Shown here: positions 46,451-55,820 of the stretch, one piece after another
Layout: every line of letters begins with the position of its first letter
Numbering within the stretch: position 1 is the first letter of the stretch
From: Colwellia psychrerythraea
GTDB taxonomy: Bacteria > Pseudomonadota > Gammaproteobacteria > Enterobacterales > Alteromonadaceae
Reading direction: 5' to 3'
Length of the DNA stretch: 64,000 nt
Assembly: GCF_000764185.1 (NCBI RefSeq)
Contig: NZ_JQEC01000074.1
Coordinates: 62,001 to 126,000 of the forward strand
Translations under genes and position numbers: made by a program
The notes under the pieces: model-generated
What the model saw: only the letters and a program-made list of their open reading frames with translations
What the model was told of the DNA's origin: nothing
Database searches by the model: none

Positions 46451-47674
46451 TTAGTGTATTACCGGCACCATACCAAGCATTTGCATAAATTGTGCGCTAA
46501 TAATAAACACACCTAATACCGCCGCCGTGGTTAATGCTACTTTTCCTCCCCTCACTTGATACATATTAACGCCAGACTGGATCGCGGTATCGAGTGTTTT
46601 TCTTCGTTGCTTCCACACCATTAAAACAGGTAAGAATATCGCCAAAATTACCAGTGCGATAGCTGCATATCCCAACGCCATGATAAAACCTTGCGGGTAA
46701 AATAACGCGAAACCCAAGGGGGGGGTAAAAGTAACTAATGCGGTAATAAATCTGTCTTTGTTAGAGTCGCCTTTATTTAGTACGTCACTGAAAAAGTCGA
46801 ATAAACCTAAACTAACACCCAAAAAAGAAGTCGCCAGTGCTAAGTTAGCAAAAATGGTTAAGGTGTTAGCGATGGCTGAGCTTTGCAGTAAAGACGATAA
46901 GCTGGCGATAAATCCATCGAGCCCTTGGCTGTCATACAGGTTTTGTTGACTGATAACACCTTGGCTAACAATTTGCCAAAATAAATAGATTACTAATGGC
47001 ATAGACGCGCCAATAATCATCACTTTACGTAGTGATTGAATGTTAAAACCCATATATTTCACAATAGAAGGAATAGAGCCGTGGAAGCCAAAAGACGTTA
47101 CTATCACCGGAATAGCTGAGATTATTAAGCCTTGTTGCATTGGCATATTAAGTAAATATTCGCCTTGAATATGAGGCGTTAATATAAAAAAGATACTCGT
47201 TAATACCATGACTTTTATAATGAACAAAACCCGATTAATTTTATCAACGGTACTTGCGCCTAACGTAATAATAGAGCCAAATAATAATGCAAAAGCAATG
47301 GCGCCAGTTTGTGGAGGAACTTCTCCAGCACTCCAGTTAGAAAGCATTAACTGTAATTGACCACCACCACCGGCGATATAGGCGGCGCAAAGGGAATAAA
47401 AAAGAAAAATCATAGAAAAATTAGCGATGAACTGACCTTTTTTACCGAGTATATTTTTGGCCAATGTGTTTAATGTGGCGTTAGGTGGAGCGTGTTGATG
47501 CAGCTCTAACGTAAGCAGGGCGGTATAAGTCATTAAGCACCAAGCAAAGAATAATATGACCATGGCTGTTAAAAATCCTAAGCCAGAAGAGGCGATAGGT
47601 AATGCTAGCATTCCTGCACCAATAGTTGTGCCAGCAATGATTAACATGCTACCGATTGTTTTATTTATTATCAC
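46451..47674 (-). CDS. Aromatic amino acid permease (TyrP/Mtr type)
   Basis: The 407-residue, strongly hydrophobic product belongs to the HAAAP family of tyrosine/tryptophan proton symporters. The N-terminus (GSMLIIAGTTIGAGMLALP) is the family signature. About 11 membrane helices are expected. The start codon is GTG at 47674; a weak AGAGA lies about ten bases upstream. It should import tyrosine or tryptophan into the cytoplasm; which one cannot be told. It is convergent with the PhyH gene and downstream of a 17-bp palindrome. Confidence 0.9.
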   Translation of the reverse strand: MIINKTIGSMLIIAGTTIGAGMLALPIASSGLGFLTAMVILFFAWCLMTYTALLTLELHQHAPPNATLNTLAKNILGKKGQFIANFSMIFLFYSLCAAYIAGGGGQLQLMLSNWSAGEVPPQTGAIAFALLFGSIITLGASTVDKINRVLFIIKVMVLTSIFFILTPHIQGEYLLNMPMQQGLIISAIPVIVTSFGFHGSIPSIVKYMGFNIQSLRKVMIIGASMPLVIYLFWQIVSQGVISQQNLYDSQGLDGFIASLSSLLQSSAIANTLTIFANLALATSFLGVSLGLFDFFSDVLNKGDSNKDRFITALVTFTPPLGFALFYPQGFIMALGYAAIALVILAIFLPVLMVWKQRRKTLDTAIQSGVNMYQVRGGKVALTTAAVLGVFIISAQFMQMLGMVPVIH

Positions 47675-47805
47675 GGTGATGTATCTCTATACATAAATTT
47701 ATGAAGCTAACATAAAATGAACGAGAGACAATTGGAATTATTTTCGATAAATAACTGAAAAGGTTTGTAGAGGTTAATTTACAGTGATCTATTTGATAGG
47801 CTTAT

Positions 47806-47849
47806 TTGAGTCGTTTTATAGGCAAAGATTTACCTATAAAACGACTCAA
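47806..47849. repeat. Perfect 17-bp inverted repeat
   Basis: TTGAGTCGTTTTATAGG (47806-47822) and its exact complement (47833-47849) flank a ten-base loop that can pair further (AAA/TTT). It lies between the AhpD-like gene and the aromatic permease gene, both minus strand, in which direction no T-run follows. It may be a terminator, an RNA-stabilising hairpin, or a repeat-family unit. Confidence 0.75.
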
Positions 47850-47920
47850 TATTTTGTTGTTCTGTTATTAATTAACTTACCTATTAAGTGAGTAGTTAAG
47901 TGAGCAATTAAGTCGCCAAC

Positions 47921-48514
47921 TTATACGTGTTTACCGCGTGTCCACGTTGTGTTTTTTTCCAATAGTCGCTCGCCGGCGTCAACTGCACCAGTCTCCATCG
48001 TTGTGCCCATTGAGTCATTCCAGCGATTTAGGTAACCAAATAAAGAAATTACCCCTAATATTTCAACTATTTCACCTTCATCCCAATATTCATGCAAATT
48101 AGCACTAATTACATCATCAACGGCATTAGGAATACTTGACGCGGCAAGCGCAAATTCAAAGGCCGCTTTTTCAGCCTCAGTGTATAAAGAACTTTCTCTA
48201 AACGTCCAAATATTGTCTAAGCGCTCATCGGTGCCGCCATAGCGTTCAGCCGCTAAAATGGTATGAGCTTCACAATATCTACAGCCAGTATGTGCGCTAG
48301 TAATGTAGCCTATAAGACGCTTTTGCTCTGCCGTTACAGTGCCGTCATTAGCCATCACCGCCATGTTCAAATTAATAAATGCTTTGGCAATTGCGGGTCG
48401 GCGTTGCATGGTTAAGACACTGTTTGGGCAAAAACCTAATGTTTCATTAAAAAACTTGGCGAGTTCTGCTACTTCTTCATTTTCATCTGTTGCTAACGGT
48501 TTTACTAAGGGCAT
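47921..48514 (-). CDS. AhpD-like / carboxymuconolactone-decarboxylase-fold peroxidase-related protein
   Basis: The 197-residue helical product has the AhpD active-site signature TGCRYCEAHTILAAER (CxxC followed by His). AhpD-type proteins reduce peroxides through the Cys pair or pass electrons to such reductases. The start is supported by AGGATC upstream. It is divergent from a MarR-family regulator, and a near-perfect palindrome lies 48 bases upstream of its start. That suggests redox or organic-compound control, which is inference. Confidence 0.85.
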   Translation of the reverse strand: MPLVKPLATDENEEVAELAKFFNETLGFCPNSVLTMQRRPAIAKAFINLNMAVMANDGTVTAEQKRLIGYITSAHTGCRYCEAHTILAAERYGGTDERLDNIWTFRESSLYTEAEKAAFEFALAASSIPNAVDDVISANLHEYWDEGEIVEILGVISLFGYLNRWNDSMGTTMETGAVDAGERLLEKNTTWTRGKHV

Positions 48515-48561
48515 AGGGTGATCCTGCTGGTTGATTATTATTCTATTTTCAATATATATAA

Positions 48562-48585
48562 TAGATGATGCATATGCAACATCTA
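48562..48585. promoter_or_regulatory. Candidate MarR operator
   Basis: A 24-bp palindrome beginning TAGATGATGCATATGC matches its complement at all but one symmetric pair of positions. It lies in the divergent promoter region of the AhpD-like and MarR genes, 48 bases from the AhpD-like start. Confidence 0.55.
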
Positions 48586-48847
48586 ATGTTGTTGTTTAAA
48601 TTATCTACTGGGTTAATGCTAATAAGTTAATCAACAACAGAGTAACAACGTGATGTTATTGAATCGCTATACACTCATTAGATAACCTGAGTTTTGGATA
48701 AAGAGGGGAATTGAGTAGGAGCTGCTTATCCAGAGCCGATGTTAGACGGGTATAAGGTGTTTAGTGACTAAGTTGTTTAAGCCTATAGCGAGGCTACAAT
48801 TTTTATGATTAAATAATCTTAAGTAAACAATAACTTTAGGAAATATT

Positions 48848-49429
48848 ATTAGTCCCTCAGCACGTAATAAAGCTTTTAAGCTGTCTAATAAAATAACGCC
48901 CCAGCTTGATTTAAATAATCACTTACCTTTTCGTATTGCGGTTGTCAGTAATTTATTAGCGTTGAACCGTGATTGGAAAATTCGAGAGCTTTGTGATTTA
49001 GAGCCTAGAGAAATGCGAGTGTTATTAAATATTGGCTCATACATGCCAATTAAAGCAGCAGATATTGCTTATCAATCACGTATTGATTCTTACAATGTTA
49101 GTCGAGCAGTAAAAGCACTGCAAAAGAAGAATTTGATTGATATACAGCCTGACGAACACAGCCGAAATATAAAATACTTAGTGCTAAACGAGCAAGGCAT
49201 TAAGTTATATCATCAAGTCACTCAAACAATGAATGAAAGAGCAGACGAGCTTGAAAGTGTGCTTGATAAGGAAGAGAGTGCGCTTTTTTACCGTATGCTT
49301 GAAAAAATTGAAGAAAAAGCAGAAAAAATACTAGCAGAGCAAGCCATGAGCAAAATAGCTGATGGAGCAGAGCCGCCTGCAGATCAAAAAGAACTGATTC
49401 GTTGGTATAAAAAAAGTACTGGCAAATAA
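48848..49429 (+). CDS. MarR-family transcriptional regulator, probable ATT start
   Basis: The winged-helix region is clear (AADIAYQSRIDSYNVSRAVKALQ, then LIDIQPDEHSRNIKYLVL). The first conventional start, TTG at 48962, would remove helix 1 of the dimerisation domain and has no ribosome site. The frame is open upstream to a stop at 48824, and the extra residues (PQLDLNNHLPFRIAVVSNLL) match the normal MarR N-terminus. TAGGA at 48837-48841 stands six bases before ATT 48848, giving 193 residues. MarR proteins bind palindromes as dimers and are released by ligands or oxidants; one Cys lies in the first helical region (RELCDLEP). It probably controls the divergent AhpD-like gene. Family sure; start moderate. 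Confidence 0.8.
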   Translation: MSPSARNKAFKLSNKITPQLDLNNHLPFRIAVVSNLLALNRDWKIRELCDLEPREMRVLLNIGSYMPIKAADIAYQSRIDSYNVSRAVKALQKKNLIDIQPDEHSRNIKYLVLNEQGIKLYHQVTQTMNERADELESVLDKEESALFYRMLEKIEEKAEKILAEQAMSKIADGAEPPADQKELIRWYKKSTGK

Positions 49430-49590
49430 AGCAAGGGTAAATAAAGTAACGGTAATAAATTAATATAGTTAGGCCGTATTTAATATTAGCCGTACTTTTT
49501 GACCGTAAATTCCATTGCCGTACCGCAGCAAATAACCTATTTGCGTGACAAGTTGTTTATAGAGACTTGTTTGCTCCCATTCATTTGTCT

Positions 49591-50022
49591 CTACAAATTA
49601 GCCCATTGCTGCTTTACACCCACAAGGTGCACAAGACCAAACGTTAGGCAAATAGCTGAACTCCAAAACCAGAATGCAGTGCTGTTACCTAGTGGCGCCA
49701 CTTCAGAGCTAGCTGCTACGAATATACCACCGATACCGCGCAATAAATAAACGGCAGTAATAGCTATAAGTGCTAAGCGCATTAAGGGCAGTTTTATTAT
49801 TAATCCTGCGGCAGAAAAAGCATAAAGCGACCAAATAGCCAAAACAAGCACGATACCGGAGGTGATGATTGTTGGTTGTAAACTGCCTTGTTCGGCAAGC
49901 TTTGCCATGTGCTCACCAGCGCCAAAAAAACGATACCAAGAGGCGCCAAAAACTATGCAACCCACGTGCAACAAAGAGGCGAGGGCACTTAATGTACCGG
50001 AAATAATTAAATAGATATTCAT
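49591..50022 (-). CDS. Small four-helix membrane protein
   Basis: The 143-residue product has about four transmembrane helices (YLIISGTLSALASLLHVG, IVLVLAIWSLYAFSAAG, LALIAITAVYLLRGIGG, FWSSAICLTFGLVHLVG). It resembles hypothetical membrane proteins without a known role. AGAGAACT precedes the ATG. It is the last gene of the minus-strand cluster under the TetR gene, 61 bases after its upstream neighbour. Confidence 0.75.
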   Translation of the reverse strand: MNIYLIISGTLSALASLLHVGCIVFGASWYRFFGAGEHMAKLAEQGSLQPTIITSGIVLVLAIWSLYAFSAAGLIIKLPLMRLALIAITAVYLLRGIGGIFVAASSEVAPLGNSTAFWFWSSAICLTFGLVHLVGVKQQWANL

Positions 50023-50083
50023 TGGACAGTTCTCTTTAATTGGCTCATATGAGCAATAATGAAATTTTATTGGTCTTTATTGA

Positions 50084-50542
50084 TTAAGTATCAATGGCTT
50101 GTCCATTGCCTACTTGAGTTTCCCGCCGATTTACGAACCAAATGGTGAAGAATGCCATCGCTAACATTGATTCGATAATAATAGCGCCAATAATACCTTC
50201 ATTTACAAACCCTCGTGAAAATTCATAACTTCCTAATAGAGCTAAACTTGACATGGTTACCACTAAGCTAAGTGCAATCGCTTGTCGGGCTTGACCATTT
50301 TGTAGATTTCGGGAGAAAAACATTAATACACTTACGCCTAACATTAGCATTGCAGCACGACGAGCAACAAAATAAGCGGCTTCGCTTCCTGTAACTCCTA
50401 CGTCGGATAAAAAATTCTCAGGGGTTTTGAATAATAAATAAAATATATAAAAGCATAATAAGGACGTAAATAAGGCTAATATTTTAAACAGGTAGACAGT
50501 TAATATGTTTTGAATTTTTGATTCGACTTTTAGTGTATTCAT
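50084..50542 (-). CDS. Small membrane protein, unknown function
   Basis: The 152-residue product has about four transmembrane helices (LFKILALFTSLLCFYIFYLLF near the N-terminus). The family is not recognised. It starts 9 bases after the ABC1/UbiB-like gene, so the two are probably co-transcribed. Confidence 0.75.
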   Translation of the reverse strand: MNTLKVESKIQNILTVYLFKILALFTSLLCFYIFYLLFKTPENFLSDVGVTGSEAAYFVARRAAMLMLGVSVLMFFSRNLQNGQARQAIALSLVVTMSSLALLGSYEFSRGFVNEGIIGAIIIESMLAMAFFTIWFVNRRETQVGNGQAIDT

Positions 50543-50551
50543 AATATTTCC

Positions 50552-51919
50552 TTATTTAGCCGTAATAAATTTTGAATAGTCAGTAACAATATTGGCGCCA
50601 ATTTGCGTTAACAAGTTCATTAACCCTAAGTGAGCACGGTCAAAACAGGGTTGCTCGCTATACATGCCCGATAAAAATTTTACCGCGTCGCCACTGACAT
50701 TGTCAGGCTTTCCTGGGCAAGGAGTTTTAGTGGTAAAGTCGAATGTTTTACTTACATAAGCTTGACCTAGCCACTGTCCATAATACTGTAAATCAGGGAA
50801 TATTTTTGATTCAAAAGTATTAAAATCTACACTGTGGTCAATAAACTTAAGTGCTTGGTAACTGGTAAACAGTGCTTTTTTATTTTTGTTGAAAATATAG
50901 CTATCAACAATTTTTGGCATCATAGCGGTGAAGCTATCAACAAAGTCATCACTCAAGCTACGCACACAACCAAAGTCTAAAACGCCGAGCTGCTCATCGC
51001 CTAATACTAAGAAGTTACCTGGGTGAGGGTCAGCGTGTATTTTTTTCAGTGTTAAGGCGCTATACCAAAAAAAATCGAATAGCTTTTGTCCTAGCGCATT
51101 TCTTTGTAGCTGATTTGGTTTGTTGTCTAGCCATTTATCTAGGTGTTGGCCGTTTAACATCTCCATTGATAATATTCTAGTCGTTGATAACTGCTGATTA
51201 ACCTTGGGAATAACAATGCCGTTTAGCTTCATTTCTTGCCCAAACCAGTTCAGATTACGGGCTTCATTTTTATAGTTTATCTCTTCAGATAATCTGTTTT
51301 TTATTTCAGCTAATACTAGGGTGAATACTTGTTTTTTTGGCATGTTTTTGGTGGTTTTAGCTAATAGCCAAAACAATTTTTCTAACATTTTTAGATCGCT
51401 GTCAATGGTTGCTCCTATGCCGGGATACTGAACCTTTACCGCGAGTTTTTCATTGTTAAACGATAAAGCTTGGTGAACTTGACCTATGCTTGCTGCAGAA
51501 AAAGCTTCGCTATCAAACTCCTTAAATAGCTGTTTTGGCGTGTTGCCTAGCTCTTGCACCATTTGCTTTCTGACCAGCGCTCGGTTAATCGGGGGCACTT
51601 CATGGCAAGCCGACTTTAATTTATTGCGAATGGTTTCAGGTAGAATGTCGGTTTCCATGCTTAATAGTTGAGACAACTTAATTGCTGTGCCTCTAAGCTG
51701 ACTTAATACGGTAAAAACTAACTCGCCTATTTGCTCTTCGTGTTGTTGCTGAGATTGCTCAGTATTTTTTGTTTGAGCGTTTGTATCGTTAGCATTTTTC
51801 GCTGAAAAGGCTTTTCGCACTTTATAGCCCGCATGTTTTAAGCCTATTTTTGTGACTGCTGCGCCAGTAATTACACTACGTGATAACGTTGAGGTGGGGA
51901 CCTTTTTTGAGGTAGGCAT
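50552..51919 (-). CDS. ABC1/UbiB-family protein-kinase-like protein
   Basis: The 455-residue product has the ABC1/UbiB kinase-like fold: SAASIGQVH (Ala-rich loop), AVKVQYPG (Lys), DPHPGNFLVL (catalytic loop) and LGVLDFGCV (DFG-like). The family's KxGQ motif reads KLSQ (RGTAIKLSQLLSME), with Gly changed to Ser. Members support ubiquinone synthesis or lipid-linked metabolism as ATPases. Here there are no ubi genes nearby; the neighbours are small membrane proteins and a TetR gene. Its start is 2 bases after the upstream membrane-protein gene, so it lies in an operon. The function is likely membrane-related but not assigned. Confidence 0.9.
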   Translation of the reverse strand: MPTSKKVPTSTLSRSVITGAAVTKIGLKHAGYKVRKAFSAKNANDTNAQTKNTEQSQQQHEEQIGELVFTVLSQLRGTAIKLSQLLSMETDILPETIRNKLKSACHEVPPINRALVRKQMVQELGNTPKQLFKEFDSEAFSAASIGQVHQALSFNNEKLAVKVQYPGIGATIDSDLKMLEKLFWLLAKTTKNMPKKQVFTLVLAEIKNRLSEEINYKNEARNLNWFGQEMKLNGIVIPKVNQQLSTTRILSMEMLNGQHLDKWLDNKPNQLQRNALGQKLFDFFWYSALTLKKIHADPHPGNFLVLGDEQLGVLDFGCVRSLSDDFVDSFTAMMPKIVDSYIFNKNKKALFTSYQALKFIDHSVDFNTFESKIFPDLQYYGQWLGQAYVSKTFDFTTKTPCPGKPDNVSGDAVKFLSGMYSEQPCFDRAHLGLMNLLTQIGANIVTDYSKFITAK

Positions 51920-51921
51920 AA

Positions 51922-52320
51922 CTACACCGCTGCTGTTTGGTTTTTGTTTTTATCTTTGTTTTGGCTCTGTTTATTTCTGTGTTGCATTAACAAACTTATT
52001 AATGGCGGAAACATAAGCCAAAAACCGGAATCTGGCATGATGGTAATACCAATTACGGTTAATAGTAAAAGGTTAAGTGTCACTGAAAGTGGTACTCGGC
52101 TGTTATTTACAGAATCAAAGTGTTTTATTAATAACCCTGTAATGAAGAGTGCTTGCCCAAATAAGAAAAACCATACTGCTGCGGCTGAGCGATCAGTCGT
52201 TAGGCTATTAATAATACCATTATCATACAGAGAGCTATATTCAGCTGCGAACATAATAACTGCAAATAAGGTGTGACATGCTGATACTGCAATAATCCAA
52301 TTACCTTGCCAATTTTTCAT
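51922..52320 (-). CDS. Small membrane protein, unknown function
   Basis: The 132-residue product has about four hydrophobic helices (IIAVSACHTLFAVIMFAAEY first) and a short charged C-terminus (QNKDKNKNQ). Family not recognised. It lies between the TetR gene and the ABC1/UbiB-like gene, whose start is 2 bases after this stop. Confidence 0.75.
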   Translation of the reverse strand: MKNWQGNWIIAVSACHTLFAVIMFAAEYSSLYDNGIINSLTTDRSAAAVWFFLFGQALFITGLLIKHFDSVNNSRVPLSVTLNLLLLTVIGITIMPDSGFWLMFPPLISLLMQHRNKQSQNKDKNKNQTAAV

Positions 52321-52443
52321 AATACATTCCTTTATAATATTGTTAATTCTATTTTTTTATTCAATAATTTAAATAAATACTATCAAGTAGATTTGTTAAC
52401 TAGGTATTAGGTTGAATGAAATAAGTAAAACCTAATTAGTGCC

Positions 52444-53163
52444 TTACAACCCAAATGATTTCTTCATTACTAATTTGTTTAAAAAGCCACTACCCATAAA
52501 GCGGAATAAATGTGCTTTTACAAAAAAGCTGACTAGCTCAGTTGCTTTAGAGACAATACCGCTTCTCAATATTTCTACGCCAAGGTCTAGCGACATATCG
52601 ACCATTTGTGTGGTATTGCTGAATTCTTCAGAGTCATCGTTAACCCAATACAAGAGTACGGCTAATAAGTAGTCATTAGCGAGTTTTGCTGTGGCATCGG
52701 TAAACGGAGATTGGGCAATTTCGCCTGTTTGCTCAGCGTCGTTAAGTAAGTTTCGGATAAGGTCGACAAACTCTTCCCTAACTGGGGCAACGTCTTTAAA
52801 TAAAATACTGGGTGACTGCATTATCATATTGATGCTGTCGCAAACAAACTCTCGGTTGGGTAAGAAGTTATTCAAATAGATATCAATGAGCAACTGCAAT
52901 TTTTCTTGTAAAGAGTATTCAGATAAGTCGTCTTCAGCTAAAAATTGCTGCGCTGTTTCTGTAGCCATTAAGCCGTAATATCCGTAAATCAGTTTGTCTT
53001 TATTGGCGAAATATTTGTAAATTGTCGCATCACCAATGCCAGCTTCTCGGGCTATTTGTTTCATGCTGGTGGCTTCAAAACCATTTTCACTGAATAGCTC
53101 AACGGCTGTGTTAATTATTTTTAATCTGATCTCAGCTTGTTGTTGCTTAGATAACCTTGCCAT
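52444..53163 (-). CDS. TetR-family transcriptional regulator
   Basis: The 239-residue product has a typical N-terminal TetR helix-turn-helix (AVELFSENGFEATSMKQIAREAGIGDATIYKYF) and a helical ligand/dimer domain. The ATG at 53163 is chosen over a GTG three codons upstream, since ATAGGG lies about eight bases before it. It is the first gene of the minus-strand cluster and probably controls the membrane-protein/ABC1-kinase genes after it. Ligand unknown. Confidence 0.9.
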   Translation of the reverse strand: MARLSKQQQAEIRLKIINTAVELFSENGFEATSMKQIAREAGIGDATIYKYFANKDKLIYGYYGLMATETAQQFLAEDDLSEYSLQEKLQLLIDIYLNNFLPNREFVCDSINMIMQSPSILFKDVAPVREEFVDLIRNLLNDAEQTGEIAQSPFTDATAKLANDYLLAVLLYWVNDDSEEFSNTTQMVDMSLDLGVEILRSGIVSKATELVSFFVKAHLFRFMGSGFLNKLVMKKSFGL

Positions 53164-53203
53164 AAGATACACCCTATCGTTTAAGTGCGTTTATTTAGTT
53201 GTT

Positions 53204-53219
53204 ATATGATAGATCGTAT
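53204..53219. promoter_or_regulatory. Weak candidate TetR operator
   Basis: ATATGATAGATCGTAT is a partial palindrome (GAT..ATC core) about 41 bases upstream of the TetR gene. Only about 12 of 16 positions are symmetric. Confidence 0.25.
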
Positions 53220-53489
53220 TCTTAATAATTCCAAGCGTTGATTGTATTTTATTCGCTTTACCGTGTTTTACTTTATTTTTACTGAATTTTGTCTCGTACA
53301 GTTGTGAGTTTTTGGTATCTATTTGAATGTGTTGCGTTGAAGTCTAGCGGTTTTAGCTGTTAGCCTATTTTAATAAATAACATAAAGGCGTCACATTAAT
53401 TTTTTAAGCCCCTAATTCGACATAAAAGATATGTGTTAATAATAAGTAACGCTATAATGCGGAAAAATTAATAATAAAAAGGCAAATCA

Positions 53490-54449
53490 ATGACAATTCG
53501 CACGCCTAATTCCGCATTATGGGCTTTAGTGTTAGTCAATCTTATTTGGGGAGTCGGCTTTGTTGTGGTTGATGGCGCCATTGATATTATGCCGGTTAAT
53601 ACTTTTAACGCTTTTCGTTTTGGTATTGCGGCATTAGCATTATTACCTTTGTATTTTTTACAAAAAAAACCAGAAAAAGATGAATGTGATTACACCGTAG
53701 CAGAACTACTTAAAGTCGGTTTTGGTTTAGGTTTTTTATTGTTTTTAGGCTTTGCTCTTCAAACCCAGGGCATGATTTACACCAGTGTGTCTAATACCGG
53801 CTTTATAACTGGTTTATGTGTTCCTTTAGTGCCTATTATCGGTTTTATACTCTTTAAAACAAAAGTAGGTATAGAAGTGTGGATGAGTGTTGTCGCCGCT
53901 ACCATCGGGTTATACTTTTTGACCATGGGCGATAAAATGGAATTGAACCAAGGTGATGTGCTAGTAGCTATCAGCGCAGTTTGTTATGCCGCTCACATTA
54001 CGTTAATGGCAAAATATGGTGGACGATTTGCCATTATGTCGCTAAGTATTATTCAACTGGCAGGCGTTGCTTTATACAGTATTATAGCTGCAAGTTATGA
54101 AGCATTGGCCAATATTAATGAAAGCTATCCGCCGTTTATTGAACAACTATCAAATACTGATGTTTGGGCGGCAATACTTTACTCAAGTATTTTAGCGAGC
54201 GCGTTTGCCTATTGGGCACAAACCTCTAGCCAACGTTTACTTGAACCACACAAAGTTGCCCTCGTTTTTGCATTAGAGCCTATTTTTGCTCATATTGCAG
54301 CATTCTTTATATTAGGTGAACATCTTGGTGTGAACGGCTGGTTTGGCGCAGGGTTAATCATTGCCGGTATGCTTTACTCCGAACTTGGCGGTAGAAGAAA
54401 AATTAAAATACAGCCATTAGATCAAATGGCGGCACCTCTCGATAAATAA
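53490..54449 (+). CDS. EamA (DMT) family permease
   Basis: The 319-residue product has about ten transmembrane helices in two EamA halves (NLIWGVGFVVVDGAIDIMP first, ILASAFAYWAQTSSQRLLEP in the second). DMT-family proteins export amino acids or metabolites; the substrate is unknown. It begins with MTIRTPNSALWALVLVN, preceded by AAAAAGGC. It lies on the strand opposite the TetR cluster. Confidence 0.9.
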   Translation: MTIRTPNSALWALVLVNLIWGVGFVVVDGAIDIMPVNTFNAFRFGIAALALLPLYFLQKKPEKDECDYTVAELLKVGFGLGFLLFLGFALQTQGMIYTSVSNTGFITGLCVPLVPIIGFILFKTKVGIEVWMSVVAATIGLYFLTMGDKMELNQGDVLVAISAVCYAAHITLMAKYGGRFAIMSLSIIQLAGVALYSIIAASYEALANINESYPPFIEQLSNTDVWAAILYSSILASAFAYWAQTSSQRLLEPHKVALVFALEPIFAHIAAFFILGEHLGVNGWFGAGLIIAGMLYSELGGRRKIKIQPLDQMAAPLDK

Positions 54450-54539
54450 AGTTTCTAGCAATTAGCAACTATTACATTTGGTTATAGTTGCTAATTAATT
54501 AGTGTTTATAATGATAAAAAATTATGTGGTTAGGTTTTA

Positions 54540-55409
54540 GTGTCATATCTTATTTCGGTTACCCTATTGTGGGCTTTTTCATTTAGTTTAATTGGTGTGT
54601 ATTTAGCTGGGCAGGTTGATGCTTGGTTCTCGGTATTTATGCGTATTGGTTTGGCTATGTTAGTCTTTTTACCTTTTTTACGATTAAATGAAATTAGCTG
54701 GCAAATCGCTATTAAACTAATGGGCATAGGTGCTATTCAGCTAGGCTTAATGTACGTCTTTTATTATCAGTCATTTTTGTATTTGTCTGTGCCTGAAGTG
54801 CTTTTATTTACGGTGATGACTCCTATTTATATCACCTTATTAAATGATGCTTTTGAGAGAAAGTTTCACCTCAATTTTATGTTCACCGCATTACTGGCAA
54901 CCTCGGGTGCTATTGCTATTCGTTTTAACGCAGTAGATGCTAACTTTATTGTTGGCTTGGTCTTAGTGCAATCGGCTAATTTATGTTTTGCCACAGGGCA
55001 GGTTTGCTATAAACGGTTAATGGCTGCCCAACAGCTAGAGCAGTCTATCAATCAAAAAGCAATATTTGCCTGGTTTTTCATTGGTGCATTTTGTGTGGCA
55101 GCCATTTGTTATGTAATTTTTGGTGATGCCAATAAACTACCGACAACTGAGCTGCAGTGGGGCGTATTAGTGTATTTAGGCATTATCGCCTCAGGTGTTG
55201 GTTTTTTTGCTTGGAATAAAGGCGCTACGTTGGTTAATGTTGGTGCACTGGCTATTATGAATAACTTGCTGATCCCTGCTGGCATTATCGTTAATTTAGT
55301 GATTTGGAATCGTGATGCAGATATCCCTCGATTAGTCTTTGGTGGCTCACTCATTGTACTGTCGTTATTACTGAACCAATGGTTAGAGAAGCGTAGAAAG
55401 CTCGGTTAA
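54540..55409 (+). CDS. EamA (DMT) family permease
   Basis: The 289-residue product is a second DMT permease of about ten helices, with LLWAFSFSLIGVYLAG at the start and LVYLGIIASGVGFFAWNKGATLVN in the second half, typical of the carboxylate/amino acid/amine exporter group. The GTG at 54540 has TTAGG about six bases before it. It lies 90 bases after the first EamA gene and may be co-transcribed. It differs enough in sequence that it is not a recent copy. Confidence 0.9.
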   Translation: MSYLISVTLLWAFSFSLIGVYLAGQVDAWFSVFMRIGLAMLVFLPFLRLNEISWQIAIKLMGIGAIQLGLMYVFYYQSFLYLSVPEVLLFTVMTPIYITLLNDAFERKFHLNFMFTALLATSGAIAIRFNAVDANFIVGLVLVQSANLCFATGQVCYKRLMAAQQLEQSINQKAIFAWFFIGAFCVAAICYVIFGDANKLPTTELQWGVLVYLGIIASGVGFFAWNKGATLVNVGALAIMNNLLIPAGIIVNLVIWNRDADIPRLVFGGSLIVLSLLLNQWLEKRRKLG

Positions 55410-55820
55410 ATCCAGTGAATAAATAACTGAAGTCAAATAAAGTACAAGGTTTTAACTTAAATTGGCTTCACAAAGCATGCTTGGCGATATTCACTCATTA
55501 GCGCTAGTTTTGTGTTTTAAGTTAGATGCCCTAGTTCACTCCTTTACCCTGACCCCACTGATTCCTTCAAATTATTCTTTCATTTTACCTACGAAGGGAC
55601 ATTTGTTCCCAGCCAAAAAAGGGGGCAACTGTACAATCTCTATTCCGGCTTTCACAGCAGCCTATGCTGGTTGTACTTTAATCTGGCAAGTGTCAGGTTT
55701 CTTTACAAAAAACAATTATGTACCAGGCGATAATCGCTGTAGGTAGCATGTTTACTTGGCTGGCGTGGGATATGCATGAATTTGTGTAGTGAATTGGTCT
55801 AAAACTGGAAGGATATTCTT
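55410..55820. other. 411-bp gap before PEP-CTERM gene
   Basis: The gap contains a 94-codon TTG-initiated reading frame (55462-55746) with no homology that I recognise, no ribosome site and unlike coding sequence, so it is not called a gene. GGAAGGA (55807-55813) is the ribosome site for the next gene. Confidence 0.6.

Noticed and set aside
55462..55746. 94-codon plus-strand frame
   Set aside because: It has a TTG start, no ribosome site, no recognisable domain and unlike-coding composition.
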